A stretch of DNA of 64,000 nucleotides from Purshia tridentata (Eukaryota; Streptophyta; Magnoliopsida; Rosales; Rosaceae), in the NCBI GenBank assembly GCA_003254885.1, contig QANT01000728.1:1-64000 (forward strand), read 5' to 3'. Position numbers and translations under genes: made by a program. Shown piece after piece: positions 36,701 to 48,879 of the stretch; within the stretch, counting starts at the first letter, position 1, and every line of letters starts with the position of its first letter. The notes under the pieces were generated by a model, which was not told the origin of the DNA, searched no databases, and saw only the letters and a program-made list of their open reading frames with translations.

Positions 36701-39700
36701 CAAGTAGATACAGGGATAAGGAACCACAACCAGAAGTTTCTAGCGGACACCCAGATGGCGTAGGTTAAATGAGGATGAAAAAGTCCTGGTGTTCAGGCAA
36801 AATGACTTAAATGAACAAAGAACGCTGAAGTTCCAAATGATGTAGGAAATTGAATCAAATCTGGTCAACCAGGACCCTAGGAGGCCAACCAAGAGCTTAC
36901 TCGGTTGGCTGTTCAAAGGATTCAATTAGATAAATCCCTGACAGAGAGACATTTGCACAGTCTGCCCCTAAATAGCCCCCTTCTCTGCACCAGTAAATCT
37001 TGAATTCTATTTATAAGATGCATGACTTTGTTAGAACAAAAAATAAGCTACAAGCAAAATGGACAAGAAATCCATCACAGAAAATCTTGCCAGAATGGGG
37101 TTAGCGCTCATTGGAAAGGACTGGATGCGCAGTGGGTTCAAACCCCCTCCCTTAGTTCAAGAAAAAAAAGACTGCAAGGTGGTAAGAAACTTTCCTAGTT
37201 TATTTATGTTTCATTTTTTTTTTTCCCCAATTTGTGCTATAGTTAAATTTTTTAATTTATGTATATTTAGACACGCATTCAAGCCCAGACCGCAACCCAC
37301 TTGGAATACGGAGAGTGTGGCTTCATGCAAATTATAAATCTCAAGACCTGTGATAATACTGAAGAATTTGTTAAGTGATGTTAAGTTTAGGCTGGCACTG
37401 TACCTGTGAGAAAATTATCCACCAAGTGTGTAAAGGCTTTAGGTTTAACCTGTAAAACCTTAATTTAGTGGAAAGACCAAAATTTGCCCTTGAGAGGTTG
37501 ACACAAATGTAGGCGAGTTACCAAACAATGTAAAGGTTTCTTGTGTTTTCCCTTTACTGTTGTATTTTAATTTTGGAAATTAGTGTGCAATTGAATGTCA
37601 GTTGACTGCAAATGAATCCCTAGAGACAAGAGTGGTTGGTATACATGAGTTGTTAATAAGAAAAAATCAAATACTTGAACTTGAACCTGCACTAACTAGA
37701 ATTAATTCTTAGGAAAACCCACAGTGAAACTAAAAATAATACATCAATACAGTAGGATTCATTCAAATACCTAATTCCTAATTTCAATTAGGGTCCATTT
37801 GGTTCAAGTTTTGGAGACCTAGGAATGGGAAATCAATTCCATTCCATTGTTTGGTAAGTATATGGAAGGGAAATCATTTCCTAGCCCAAGGGAAATGATT
37901 TCCCTTATTAGGGGAGAAATGAAACCCTTGCTGGAGCTTGGGTTTTGGTTTCCCCCCTCTTAAGAAAGCATTTATTGCTTTTTCTATTTACTAAATTAAT
38001 CCTGAAATTTTTAAAATAAATTAAAATTAAAATTGCTTGTGTTTAATAAATAAGGGTATATAACTGAAAAATTAGATCAATTTTATTTCCTTTTCCTATA
38101 CAAACCAAACAAGGGAATGAAAGTAAAAAGGGAATTATTGGTTTACTTTCCTAACATTACCAAACGGGGGAATGTAATTCCGGGAACCAAATGGGCCCTT
38201 AGGGTTAAAGCAAATACCCAATAACAAATATTTCTTCTTTTTCCAAGCAGAGAGTGGGACCAAAAATTTCAAAATGTTTTCTTCTTTCGAGTTCTCAAAA
38301 TGCTTCCAATACCTAATACCAAATGTTTGCTGCTAGATTGGAAGGAAACTTTAGGATAATTTTTTGTTTAAGCTTTTCATAGTTTTAATTCTTGTGTTGG
38401 TAGATATGTTTCTTTTCAACAATGTCCATTGCTATTGTACCATTCCATGAAATGATTTCTCTCCAAAATAATAAAGTTCTCAATAATTCATAGCAACAAG
38501 ATAACATTATTATAAGCTGACAGCAACGAAATTAGAATAAAAGACCAAAAGGAAGACTCAATTTAAATGACCAAAAGGTTCAAAAATTTACTCCAAACTT
38601 ATGGCCCTTTTTTGATAAGTAATATTCATAAAATGCATGGTGTTAATGCTAATTCATCTTTTGTGAATTCTTACACTCTTACCCACTTCTCAGTCTCTCT
38701 TCTTAAAAAAACATACTGCAATTCTATTGGACCTATTTTATGAGAACTTAATGTGGCATAAAATCACATGGAATTCCATATTCTTCAACTTAATTTGGTT
38801 ATTAAAACTAAATTACTTTAATATTTATTCTATTTCTAATCTTATAACATCAATGAACGAGATATATTGACACAACTTGAAGGGCTTGAACTAGCCTTTA
38901 AAAACCATAAATCCAAATCACAGTTACAACATTGGTTTACCTTTCATATTGTTGGATATTAACATATATTTTCCACAATTTTTTCATACTAACATTTTCC
39001 AGAAAATTCATCCACATATTAATACTAAATCATACTATCTAAACAAGTTAAAACAACTTCTACCATAAAATGTTATTTACCTCATCTTTCCCGGGGAAAA
39101 TGGGCTTGCCATGTAGAAGTTCAGCAAAGATACATCCAACAGACCACATATCGACAGCTGGACCATACTTTGTGGCCCCAAGAAGCAACTCTGGAGGCCT
39201 GTTCAAATAAGATGGAATTTTTTTTTTTCATTGGTAGAAAAATTTATGGAGGAAACAAAAAGGAAAAGAAAAAAAGAGAGAAAATGCCTCTGTTGGGAGA
39301 GCGGCTATACAACAAGGATCACCAAAATATACAGACATAAAATCTATAGAAACCAAAAACTATTAATAGAAAGACCAGGACACCCATACAAAAAATTGGC
39401 ATTCATGGAAACAGAGATGAAACAATAATTGACTCCAACTGCAGATGGTATGATGAACCAGAAAGGTCCTAGGCTCCTAGCATTCCTCTGTCTCCATAGC
39501 ACACCACAACACAATAGGGAATTGCCTTCGCATTGCATTATTACAATGCTTAGAAATAACACCACCTAAGACTCAAGATGAGCCGCAACAGAATAGGCAT
39601 CAACAGTGGCAGATCCACACTAGGAAAACCGGGGTCAATTGACCCCATGAGCCTAGATATCTTCCCCTGTATTTGAGTATGTTGACCCCATGAAATTTAA

Positions 39701-42700
39701 CATTAAGTATGAACCTAGGGATAAATTGCAGGCAAAGTGTTTGTGAATATGCCTCTAAGAGGCAACAACTTTCCGTACAAAGAGCAGCACCATGCCACCA
39801 CGTATGCGTCCTCAGCTTTCACCAATGTTTTTTATTAACTGAGGTGCCAAACAACGTGGTTTTGGCAGTGTAACTTAAAAAAAAATATTAAAAGCACCTC
39901 TCCAAGTGATACTGCATCAACCACCAACTCCGCCGAATATTCAAATCTAATTTATAATATATATATATATATATGTTTTGTTTAAATATTTGAGAGCTTC
40001 TTCATGTTGACCGCATGGGCATATATTTCTGGATCCGCACCTGGGCTGATCACCAAACAGCACCAGACAGCTAAAAATATAAAATACCATAACTCCTTTA
40101 AAGCAGCACAATCCAACAAAAGATGAAAAACCGTCTCACCACCTCCTGTACCTATACAACATCAATCCAAGATAATGATATTTCTCCTACGAAGATTGTA
40201 ATAAGTTTAAATCTTTCAAAAAGCAGCCTCCCAAATCAGACCAATATGGTGCATTTTGTTTGTTTTGTACCCTTTCTTTTTGATAGGTTGTAGGAAACTA
40301 TACGGACGTCATAAGAGAAAAGAAGCAAGCTATAAAATAGAAGGAGAACCTCCATTCATGGGAATTAAATATTCACCTATACCAAAGAGTAATAACACGA
40401 TTTGTAAGATTGGCATTGTGATCATTTGAAAATGAACGGGCAAGCCCAAAATCTGCAAGCTTCAGATTACCTTCATTGTCTATAAGAAGGTTAGAGCCTG
40501 CAACACAGATTATAAAACATAATGTAGGCCTCATAATATCAAAAACTAGAAATGGTGACAAAGGACTGGCATTTATAAGAACCTTTAATATCACGGTGAA
40601 GTACTTGATTCACATGACAATAATGAAGCCCTGTCAAAAGTTGTCTCATGTAGCACTGAAAGACAGAAGACGAGAAAAACAAGACAAGGGAGCTTCAAGT
40701 ATCAAATAGTTGGTGATTAAATATACTTGCATATCTTGTTGTTTGTGATACCTTAATCTGAGGGACTGAAAATCTCATCCCAGGCCGATCAGCTAGACCT
40801 GTCAAATCATGGTCCATGTATTCAAAGACCATATAGATGCCACCTTTATACTTGTTACCATCTGCAACTCCAAGAAAAACAGATCACATTAGAAATTCCC
40901 TGATATCAAATAAGAACAGAACCAACATAAAACATTTAGATTGATCCAGTGAGCTCTAGATAAGCCAAACCATAATTCTTTTCTTTGTAAAAACTTATTG
41001 TGCATGACCAGCTTTAAACCAATGAAAATGAAGATAAAATACTGTACCAAAACAAAAAGCTTACCTGGCCTACCTTGCTCATCCTTCTCTGGCCCTGCAA
41101 AAACAATCCCAGAATTATAGATATCAAAATGAAATTGATAAATGTACAAAAATGTTTCAGGTGAAAAGGAGAGCATTTTATACAAATGTCCACAGTTGTA
41201 TACAGAAACATAATTATTCTAGTCTAATATAAAATATTACTACAATACCTGGAGATGTCACGATCTCTTTCAAATTGATGACATTTTCATGATGCAGCTT
41301 CTTTAGAATCTTGATTTCCCGTATGGCAGTTATGGGAAACTGGGAAAAAAACACATTTCAGAAAAGTTTGCATATTTAATAATTGATTACAAATTGGTGA
41401 TCTTTCTTGATTAGTTAGTGTACTGGCAATCCAGCCCCTCAAGAAAAATTAAACAATTAAGGTATAAGTGGAGGGCCAGTAGCACCACTCTTCTTGTATG
41501 TAATCAAAAAAACAAGTTCTAATGTGCTTCATAAAACTAAAAAGCATGACATACCCCCTCTCTCTCATTGTCCATCCGTATTTTCTTCAAAGCAACAATC
41601 TCCCCTGTTTTTTTTTCTTTAGCCATGTAAACTTGACTGCAATTATAAATCAGTTACTTTGACAGCATCAGTGACCATAAAGGACAAAACTTTTTAAAAG
41701 AGTATCCTCTTAATTTCAAAAAAGGACTAATATGGTCATATTTAATATTTATTGTCAAAAAAGAGGACTAATAGGGTCATAAGGTAAACAATATTTGTTT
41801 CGATTACCTCATCAGGAAAGGAATACAAAAAATATGCCTGATTAAACATGCATGACAAATATATATCAGTTTATCTTAAAGCATTATTTTCAATGAATGT
41901 ATCCTTCCAGCACTTTCATTCTTGATTATCACTTCTGTTGGGGGAAGAGCCTCTTTCATTCTTTTCATTTTTATTTATTTTCTTTTGACCACACATGTTT
42001 GTACACGTAGACTGTATATTGACATAAATAATTACAATGCATCAGTTTTGGAAATGATTCTTTAGAGGGTTGATGTCCTCCATTTTATATAGAGGACTGG
42101 GCATCCTAACTAGAGAGGGTGTCAAGTAAGGAGGTAGACAGGTCAGGGTGGCCATGTGACTCAAGATTCAAGGTGATGTTAAACCAATTATAAGGTTAAG
42201 CATTTTTATTTTTCTTAGTAGAAAGAAACTTTATTGAAAAGAGTGCAAAACCGTACAAACATTGGACAAGGAGTCCATTAACTACGGTACAAAACAGAAT
42301 CAGAAAAACAACTCTCGCACCACACCCTTAACTGAACATATCAAGCCCAAAACTAACTGATCGCTGCCTTCCAATCAAGTAGAATGGCAGACAAAGACAC
42401 TCCCCTGAAAACGCTAAAGACAGAGGCCTAAAAAGATGACCAAAAAGAAACTAGCTCCCACAGTTCATCCACATCTATCCCTTTATAATCTTAGAAAATT
42501 CTTTTATTTCTCTCCATCCAAATAACCCAAAAAATGGCTAATAATCTGCAACTCCAAAGCACTTTGGCCCTGTTTTCCCCACCGTCTGTTCACTTAGCAA
42601 AGAACAGCACCCCTCTGGCATTACCCACCATAAACCTGCTTCCTTGAACAATTTGCATTTTCACCCTCTTTCTTGCATAAGACACACCAATTCGGAGACA

Positions 42701-45675
42701 GGCAAACATTTGGGCTTCTCCCCTAAAGATTATCACAAGTATTTATCTCTGCATAAGCCACTAGCCAAGCCAAAACACTAACTTTTGGAGGAACCTTTGC
42801 TTTCCAAATCAAACCTGCTGGGAGAAAAGAGATTCCATCCCCAGCTCCAAATAAATATCCAAAGAACAACTTGTAGAGAACCTGCCATTAGAATCCAAAC
42901 TCCACGCCCTTGAGTCAGATCCAGTGGTTGAAATATGAACTCTTTCTCGTGCTTAAAGTAGTGAAATAAACTCCTCCACTTCTGCATCATTTAAGTTTCT
43001 CCGAAATGAAGAACTCACACCCTCTGCCATACCTGCTATTGTAACCCCATGACTATTTGACAAATTATACAGCCTAGAATAAAGATTTTTAAGTGTCTCC
43101 TGCCCCGCCCATCTATCCTCCCAAAACCTAATAAGTCCCTCCAATTCCTACCACCAACTTACAGCAACCTGAAAACATACTCAAACCTTGATTAATATCT
43201 CTCCAAGGGCTTCAACTTGATCCCCTCAAAACCTCTTTTGCATCCCAACCATTTTCATGACTACCATGTATACCCCTGATCACATCATGACATAAAGATT
43301 CTCTTTCCAAAGGGTAACGCCATAACCACTTGCCAAGTAAAGCTCTATTTTTTGCCATCAGATTACCTATGCCCAACCCCCATTTTTCCTTTGGTTGCGA
43401 AACTAACTCCCATCTTACCAAGTACTTGGTTCTCCATTCCCCAAAACCTTCCTAAAAAAATTTCTCATAAGGTTTTCCAACCTTCTGGCAACCCATATCA
43501 GAATTCAGAACAATGAAAAATAATAAGTTGGAATGCTGCCCAAAACGGCTTGTATCAAAGTACGTCTTCCTCACCTTGATAAAAACACCTTCTTCCAGCT
43601 GTCCAATCTTTTCTCAATCTTCTCCACCACCGGATTCCAGAAACTAGCTGCTCTCGGATTACCCCCCAAATGAAGTCCCAGGTACTTCATAGGCCATTCA
43701 CCCCCCTCACAACCCCAAGCAGCCACTAACCCTTCCACCTTGCCTACTTCTAAATTCATTCCAGCCAAAGCACCCTTTGATCTATTAATTTTTAACCCTG
43801 ATACTGCAGAAAAACATTCCAGAATAGCTAATAAATTCTGCCACTTTTGTTAATTTCCAGTGAGGAAAAAGATTGTGTCATCAACAAATTGAAGATGAGA
43901 AACTTCTACTCCTTCTTAGCCCACTTTCAGCCCATCAATCAGCTGTCTATCCCTTGCTTTTTCAATCCAACGGCTAAGCACCTCTACCACCAACGTGAAC
44001 AGAAAAGGAGACAAAGGATTGCCTTGTCTTAGGCCTCTAAAAGCTCTATATGTTCCCCTCGGTCTTCCATTTTACTGAGAAATTTGCGGATTTTAAACAT
44101 CCCCCAATCCACCTTCTCCACCTTGACCTAAATCCCTTTTTTTCCATAACAAAATCCAGAAATTCCCAATCCTCATGATCATAAGCCTTTTCAAGGTCAA
44201 TTTTAAAAACCAGACCTTCAGTTTTCCCCTTTCTCACCTCATCCACTCACTCATTTGCTACTAGAACAGCATCAAGAATCTGTCTATCTTTCACAAAAGC
44301 ACTTTGAGCATTTGAAATTGTGTCTCCTAGAATTTCCCGCCACCTAGTTGCCAAAATCTTTGCTATACCAAACTAATAGGTCTGTAGTCTCCAGCCTCTG
44401 CCCTTTTTGGAATGAGGCAAATATAAATCTCATTTGTCACTGCATTGACCACTCCATTTTTGTAGAAGTCTTCAAACACCTTTAACAACTCTTCCTTCAT
44501 GACGTCCCAACATCTATGTTAAAGCACGCAAATACTTAACCACAAGTCTAGAAGAAGGCTAGTAGAAAAAAGCTACTTTAACTAAAAAGAAAAATACTTG
44601 TTACCAAATACAAACAGACTTTGCCAAGATAAAACACTTGGAAAGAAAACCGGAAAAAATGGGTCACCAAGGCATGCAGAACAGAAAATGGCATTTGACA
44701 CACTGTTATGAAAGATGGTGCAAGGAGAAGCAGACTTATATGGTATAGAATTCTAGACCAAAAGTTAATATGAGGAAAGATTTCTTGACCAAAAGTTAAG
44801 TTTTGGCCAATGTTGTATTCATGTATTAACCTGGTGTCAAGATTAACATGAACGGCAAAAGTAAGGGTTAAACAAAGAGATTTCGTCTGCAGAGCCTCAA
44901 CTATGTCTGTAATAGAACCAATACAAGTCCAATACCTAATAACCCATAGATTTGGAATAACTATCTCTTCTACAACTTAGTGAATAGGGTAAAATATGTC
45001 AAGAAATATGAAAAACAGAAGGCTTTCCGAATGAAAATATCTGTACAAGTGTCTCTGTTACCAAGGCATCCCTATGCCATATGTCTTTAGTTAATACCTA
45101 TTAGCATTTGCCTGATAACTAGAGCAAGCCGTGGCTTATCAGTGATGTATGAGGTAGTAATTAGCAACAGATTTATCAGAAATACATGTTGATCAACAGA
45201 TTTATTTCATTCATTAAGACATTGTAACAGCAAGTTCTTAAAAAAATGAAAAACAACAAAACAAAAAATATAGAAAAACAACTATTTCAGTCCCCTCGTG
45301 AGGGTCAAAGTACAAAAACAAAACTCTGTTTTAAATATTTGTTGTCGATAATCATACCCAAAGGAGACCTACAAAAAAACAAATCGAGAACATTGGAACA
45401 TAAACTTTTAAGATTAAACTTCATTAACCAACATCAAATTATCTGGCAACATCGAACAAGAAAACAAAAAATTAGAGAAAATCTATAAGCCAAAATCATG
45501 ATTATTATATGAAAAAACACTACAATTGAAAATTGAAGTATTGAGATGCATGGAATTGAACTAACCCATAGGTTCCCTCGCCAATTTGTTCCAATTTCTC
45601 GAAGCAGTCGACGCTTCTGGATCCCCATGCAGGGACCTCATTGAGGTTGAGCTGCCCAGGGGCCGCTATAGCCAT
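33722..45675 (-). CDS. CDKC: C-type cyclin-dependent kinase (CDKC, CDK9-like)
   Basis: Serine/threonine kinase of the plant CDKC class, which with cyclin T forms the P-TEFb-like complex that phosphorylates the RNA polymerase II tail in the nucleus. Twelve coding exons, from 5' to 3': 45566-45675, 41555-41636, 41249-41339, 41065-41094, 40752-40861, 40583-40655, 40377-40497, 39081-39198, 36213-36352, 36035-36092, 34409-34479, 33722-34268. All introns are GT-AG and phases agree, giving 516 residues, close to Arabidopsis CDKC1/2 (about 505-513). Landmarks: glycine loop GEGTYG 32-37, catalytic lysine in ALKK at 54, PITAIRE cyclin helix 66-72, HRD 161-163, DFG 181-183, T-loop threonine 197 in LTNRV. 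The tail after about 335 has a KKKRQQQRQ basic/Gln run, then a Gly/Pro/Tyr-rich end, typical of CDKC. Intron 1 (3.9 kb) and intron 8 (2.7 kb) are swollen by transposons. The start is the family's usual N-terminus ([24 protein letters not shown] region). The gene appears intact. Confidence 0.96.
37085..37170 (+). mobile_element. Possible tRNA-derived SINE in CDKC intron 8
   Basis: A box-A-like stretch (TTAGCGCTCATTGG) is followed about 37 bp later by a near-perfect box B (GGGTTCAAACCCC), then an A-run. This is the layout of a tRNA-related SINE head. Target duplications were not found. Confidence 0.4.
37791..38198. mobile_element. Harbinger-like MITE in CDKC intron 8
   Basis: A 408-bp element with inverted ends GGGTCCATTTGGTTC and GAACCAAATGGGCCC, flanked by the 3-bp duplication TTA (37788-37790 and 38199-38201). 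TTA duplications and a GGG start fit PIF/Harbinger (Tourist-like) MITEs. Confidence 0.85.
39220..40330 (-). mobile_element. LINE 3' remnant in CDKC intron 7
   Basis: Minus-strand reading shows damaged pieces typical of the C-terminal zinc-binding part of plant L1-type LINEs (a cysteine- and tryptophan-rich block near 40030-40140 and LWRQRNARS near 39470-39510). It is split by the MITE at 39604-40043. Several stops and shifts are present. Confidence 0.5.
39604..40043. mobile_element. hAT-like MITE nested in LINE remnant
   Basis: The ends CAGTGGCAGATCCA and TGGATCCGCACCTG are inverted repeats of the CAGNGGCGGATC type common in hAT MITEs. Further inside, 'ttgaccccatgag' pairs with 'catgttgaccgcatggg'. 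The expected 8-bp duplication is not clear. It includes a short (TA)n run near 39955-39973. Confidence 0.65.
42205..44517 (-). mobile_element. 5'-truncated L1-type LINE in CDKC intron 1
   Basis: It reads on the minus strand, the same direction as CDKC. From 44517 down there is reverse transcriptase sequence: [55 protein letters not shown] and the active-site motif QFVDDTIFF (about 43848-43885). A later block is [10 protein letters not shown], then the RNase-H/zf-RVT-type tail ([20 protein letters not shown] near 43300-43390; RFWEDRWAG near 43100). It ends in an A-rich tail seen as T-rich DNA at 42205-42216. The endonuclease domain is absent, as in a 5'-truncated copy. The frame is broken by several stops and shifts. 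Flanks GTTAAGCA and GTTAAAGCA may be a decayed target duplication. Confidence 0.85.
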
Positions 45676-46230
45676 TTTTGCCCTTATTTACTTCAGTAAC
45701 TGATTAAAAAAATTGACAAGAAATGGCACAATCAGACCACCATAGCCAAAATAGAACAATCACAATGAAAGCTCAAAATTTTCTCATGATACCTGAACCA
45801 ATTCAATCGAACGAGAAAAAGAGATGGCCCTGTGAAATTTAATTGGTGCTTGATAACACCTCCACTCTCTTTATCTATTTGGGTTACAGACTCAAAGAAT
45901 GCAGCAGCAGGACTTTTGCAGAATGTAGAACTATAAAGAATTTTAAATAGATAATTCTTTATTCCAATCAGTTTTCTGGTAAAACAAACAGAAGATAGAC
46001 GAGCACCCTTTTTTGCATAGTGTAAAAGACAGCAACTTCTTCAATCTCAGATTCACAAGCTGAAATGGAAAATAAAGAGAACCCAATTGAAGAACACACA
46101 AGAGAAGACGACCCACTTTGTTCCAGGTGCTTGCAGTCCAGGCAAGGCAAGCTGATCAAGGTCTGGGCTCTGAGAGAAAACCCTAGCGTCGGCTTCGAGG
46201 GGACAGAGAAGGGTGACAAACAGTGAGGTG
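45676..46230 (-). other. CDKC 5' UTR with short intron
   Basis: Directly upstream of the start, TTACTGAAG (ending at 45699) follows a good acceptor (tttttttaatcag), and a donor CAG|gtatcatg lies at 45792/45793. This predicts a 93-bp 5'-UTR intron at 45700-45792. The upstream exon runs into a CT-rich leader near 46100-46230. The transcription start is not determined. Confidence 0.6.
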
Positions 46231-47376
46231 TGGGTGTGGGTGTGTGCAGCCTGACCTGGTCCGTTTCTGGAGATCTAGATAATATCCAGTCTCTTCGAAT
46301 CTCGTTAGTTCGACTTAAAACCGACCCGAATGATCATGAAATTGTTTTCTTATTTTTGGCATGAATGATCATGGGTAATTTAACATATAAAAATATAAAA
46401 AATAATTATAAAATCTATATTTGGACTCTCTTTACCTTTAAGACTCATGTTTTTTTTAAGTTTTGAAGAAGGTCCAATAACACTTAACCAGTCCACATTT
46501 TAACGTTATTCTTCTTCTCTGTCACTCTCTGTCTCCCCTCCTTCTTCGTCTGTCTCTCTCTCTCTTCTTCTCCCTTCTTCTTTGTCACTCGCTCTCTTCA
46601 TCTCCCTTCTTTTTCATCTCTCTCTCTCCCCTCTTCTATTCCTCCACTTACCCTACGCCATCCTCCCCTTCTTCGCCTTCCTCTTGCTCTCTTCCACTTC
46701 ACCACAAACCCTAGAAAACTTAAGGCGACCATAGTTGTCACTTCTTCTTCCTCCACTTCTTCCTGTTACTTGCCCTTTATAATTAGAAGATTTGACTAGA
46801 TCCAAACCAAAACCCAAAGTCACAAAGCTCTGATTCTGAAATTGTAAAGTGCGATTCGGTGTGCGAAAGCATTTCTTAGATCTTCTTCTCAAATCAAACA
46901 AACATGGCTTGGCTAGTAAGGATAACAAACGCAGTGAACATAGGGATCCCAACAAGTCTGTCTTTCTCAACCTATCTCTATATCTCTTTTCTCTCTTGCT
47001 TAGATTAGTGAAGGGGTTACAATTTTTGATTTGTTGTCAATTTGGGAACTAAGTAGTTTTTGTCTCAATCCTGATAGATTAGAGGTGACACCTTTGATTA
47101 ATAGTTATTTTGATGTAGAAGAAAATAAAGAAGTAGCTTGGAAACATGGCCTACATTGTCTATGATATGAATAGTGTTTTTTCTAAACTGGACTAAACGG
47201 GTTTCATTTCTTGCTGTTTGAATTAATCTTGTTAGGTTTCTTAATTGCTGCTCTCTAAGATTTTGATTTTTGCCTTTGAATTTTTATATGGTGCATCTCT
47301 ATCTCTATAGGTGTTGAATTTTTAGAGTTTTTTTTTTTTTTTTCCAATAATAGTTTGAACCACATTTAAATACCTA
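46231..47376. other. CDKC upstream region, CT-rich, no gene confirmed
   Basis: 46240-46500 is the likely CDKC promoter region. 46510-46690 is a long TC-rich tract. At 46690-47060 an 'aaaccctag' motif and leader-like sequence suggest a plant 5' UTR reading to the right, but no supported coding exon follows. The open frames here are in low-complexity DNA. Confidence 0.4.
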
Positions 47377-47410
47377 CTAGCCTTGATGCCCGCTCGTTGC
47401 TACGAGAATT
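47377..47410 (-). mobile_element. Helitron-like 3' terminus
   Basis: On the minus strand a hairpin CTCGT AGCA ACGAG is followed by CGGGCATCAAGGCTAGT, a standard Helitron 3' end (hairpin, then CTAG before T). The element would extend to the right. The 5' end was not located. Confidence 0.6.
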
Positions 47411-47492
47411 CAAGTTATAAAAGCACAACCAAAGTTGAGTAGAATGAAAGAGAGTATTGGAAGGAATATGAATGTACTTTAGTTCTTGGATT

Positions 47493-47582
47493 AAGTTTAA
47501 TATGTACATAACTGCTTGTTTCAAGTTTAAAGTGTACATAAGTGATTGCATAAAGTTTAATATGTACATAATTGTTTGGATG
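47493..47582. repeat. Three tandem copies of a 30-bp unit
   Basis: Units beginning AAGTTTAATATGTACATAA start at 47493, 47523 and 47553. They lie just inside the Helitron-like end at 47377. Confidence 0.9.
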
Positions 47583-48879
47583 GTATTTAAGTTACAAAGT
47601 TGTTTGCAAAAGTTTATGAAATATAGACATGTGACCCTGGTTTGTTGCCTTAACCAAAAGTTGTATCAATGGTGGTAGGGGCCTTTGTTTCTGCATTGGA
47701 GTCTAGCTTGATTGTTGACTTGTCTTCATTGTCTTTCAAAGAACTGTGTTTTTCATGGTTGGAGATTAAGATTGTGTATGGCAAATCAGTTGGTAAATTA
47801 ATAAGAGAAGGTAGTAAAAAGTTAGAAACATGGACTATTCTATGTTAATCAGCAACTGAAGGTTTTTTTCTGGTGTATGTAAGGAAAAGAACAAAAAAAA
47901 AAAAAGAGAAACAACATGGATCATCAATCAGCACATAGGGAATAGAAACAAAGTTATAAACCCTAATTTTTGTAGACACATATGCAGTGAACTTAGATCA
48001 ACAAAAGGATATTTAAATATATAGTTTATGAGTAGTTTATATCCAATTGTTCCAACCTATAATTATATCCAACATTAAAGATGAATCTTAATCCACCATG
48101 CATAGTATTACTAATGGTAACATTAGGCTATTCAAGTTTAGAATATAAAGCAGTCAACTAAATAACAGAAACCAATATAAAAACAATAAGCTATCACTAA
48201 TATACATCACAAAAGCACACCAATGATCGACATTTAAAAGTATAAGAATGATAGATTTATAACTCCTTATAACATACCTGGTTTTGGATTTTTTTTTCAA
48301 AGGTTTGATTGGTAGATCGTCTTTAAGTGAATCATTTTTTCCCAAAGCTTGTTGACCAGTGATTGTCTTAGTAAAAAGCCTAACTTAAAAGCAAAAGGAT
48401 TTCAACATAATTCATAATTTGAGTTAACTGCTTTAGAAGGCTGAAAAAGACCGACGCAACATCTCAAGTGAAATTATAAAGACGGCAACAAAGATTCAAA
48501 ATGCACCTCACAACATTATTTGGTTACTGGTAATTACTACCTTTTTTAATTGATCCCATTCCTTTTTCTTTTTTTTTCTTTTGACTTGGTTTAATATTTG
48601 AAGCTAAAATCTAATATTCAGAATTATTATTGTATTTAAACAGGGTAAGGAGATAATATTATAGGTTAAAATATTTATTCGTACATTAAGCTAAAGGACA
48701 TACCAACATAATCTATACCTGGGCGCATCTGCATAAAGAAATTTTTATAAGTTGTAGTTGTTGAAATTTTACTTGCAATCAACTATGTTTAAAAAAGATT
48801 AAATGGACTAAGTTTGCAACTATATATGAAAGAATAGACTAAACTGTATGTTGGCTAATCTTATAATTTTCTACCTGGG
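47583..48879. other. AT-rich DNA with one exon-like block
   Basis: On the minus strand, about 48284-48355 is open, lysine-rich (DLPIKPLKKKSKT) and ends at a good donor (CCAG|gtatgtt). It may be an exon of a gene fragment carried by the Helitron-like element, but no partner exons were found. Nothing else was recognised. Confidence 0.35.

Noticed and set aside
46653-46970. 105-residue minus-strand frame beyond the CDKC promoter
   Set aside because: Low-complexity CT-rich DNA, no recognisable motif, and the sequence looks more like a plus-strand leader.
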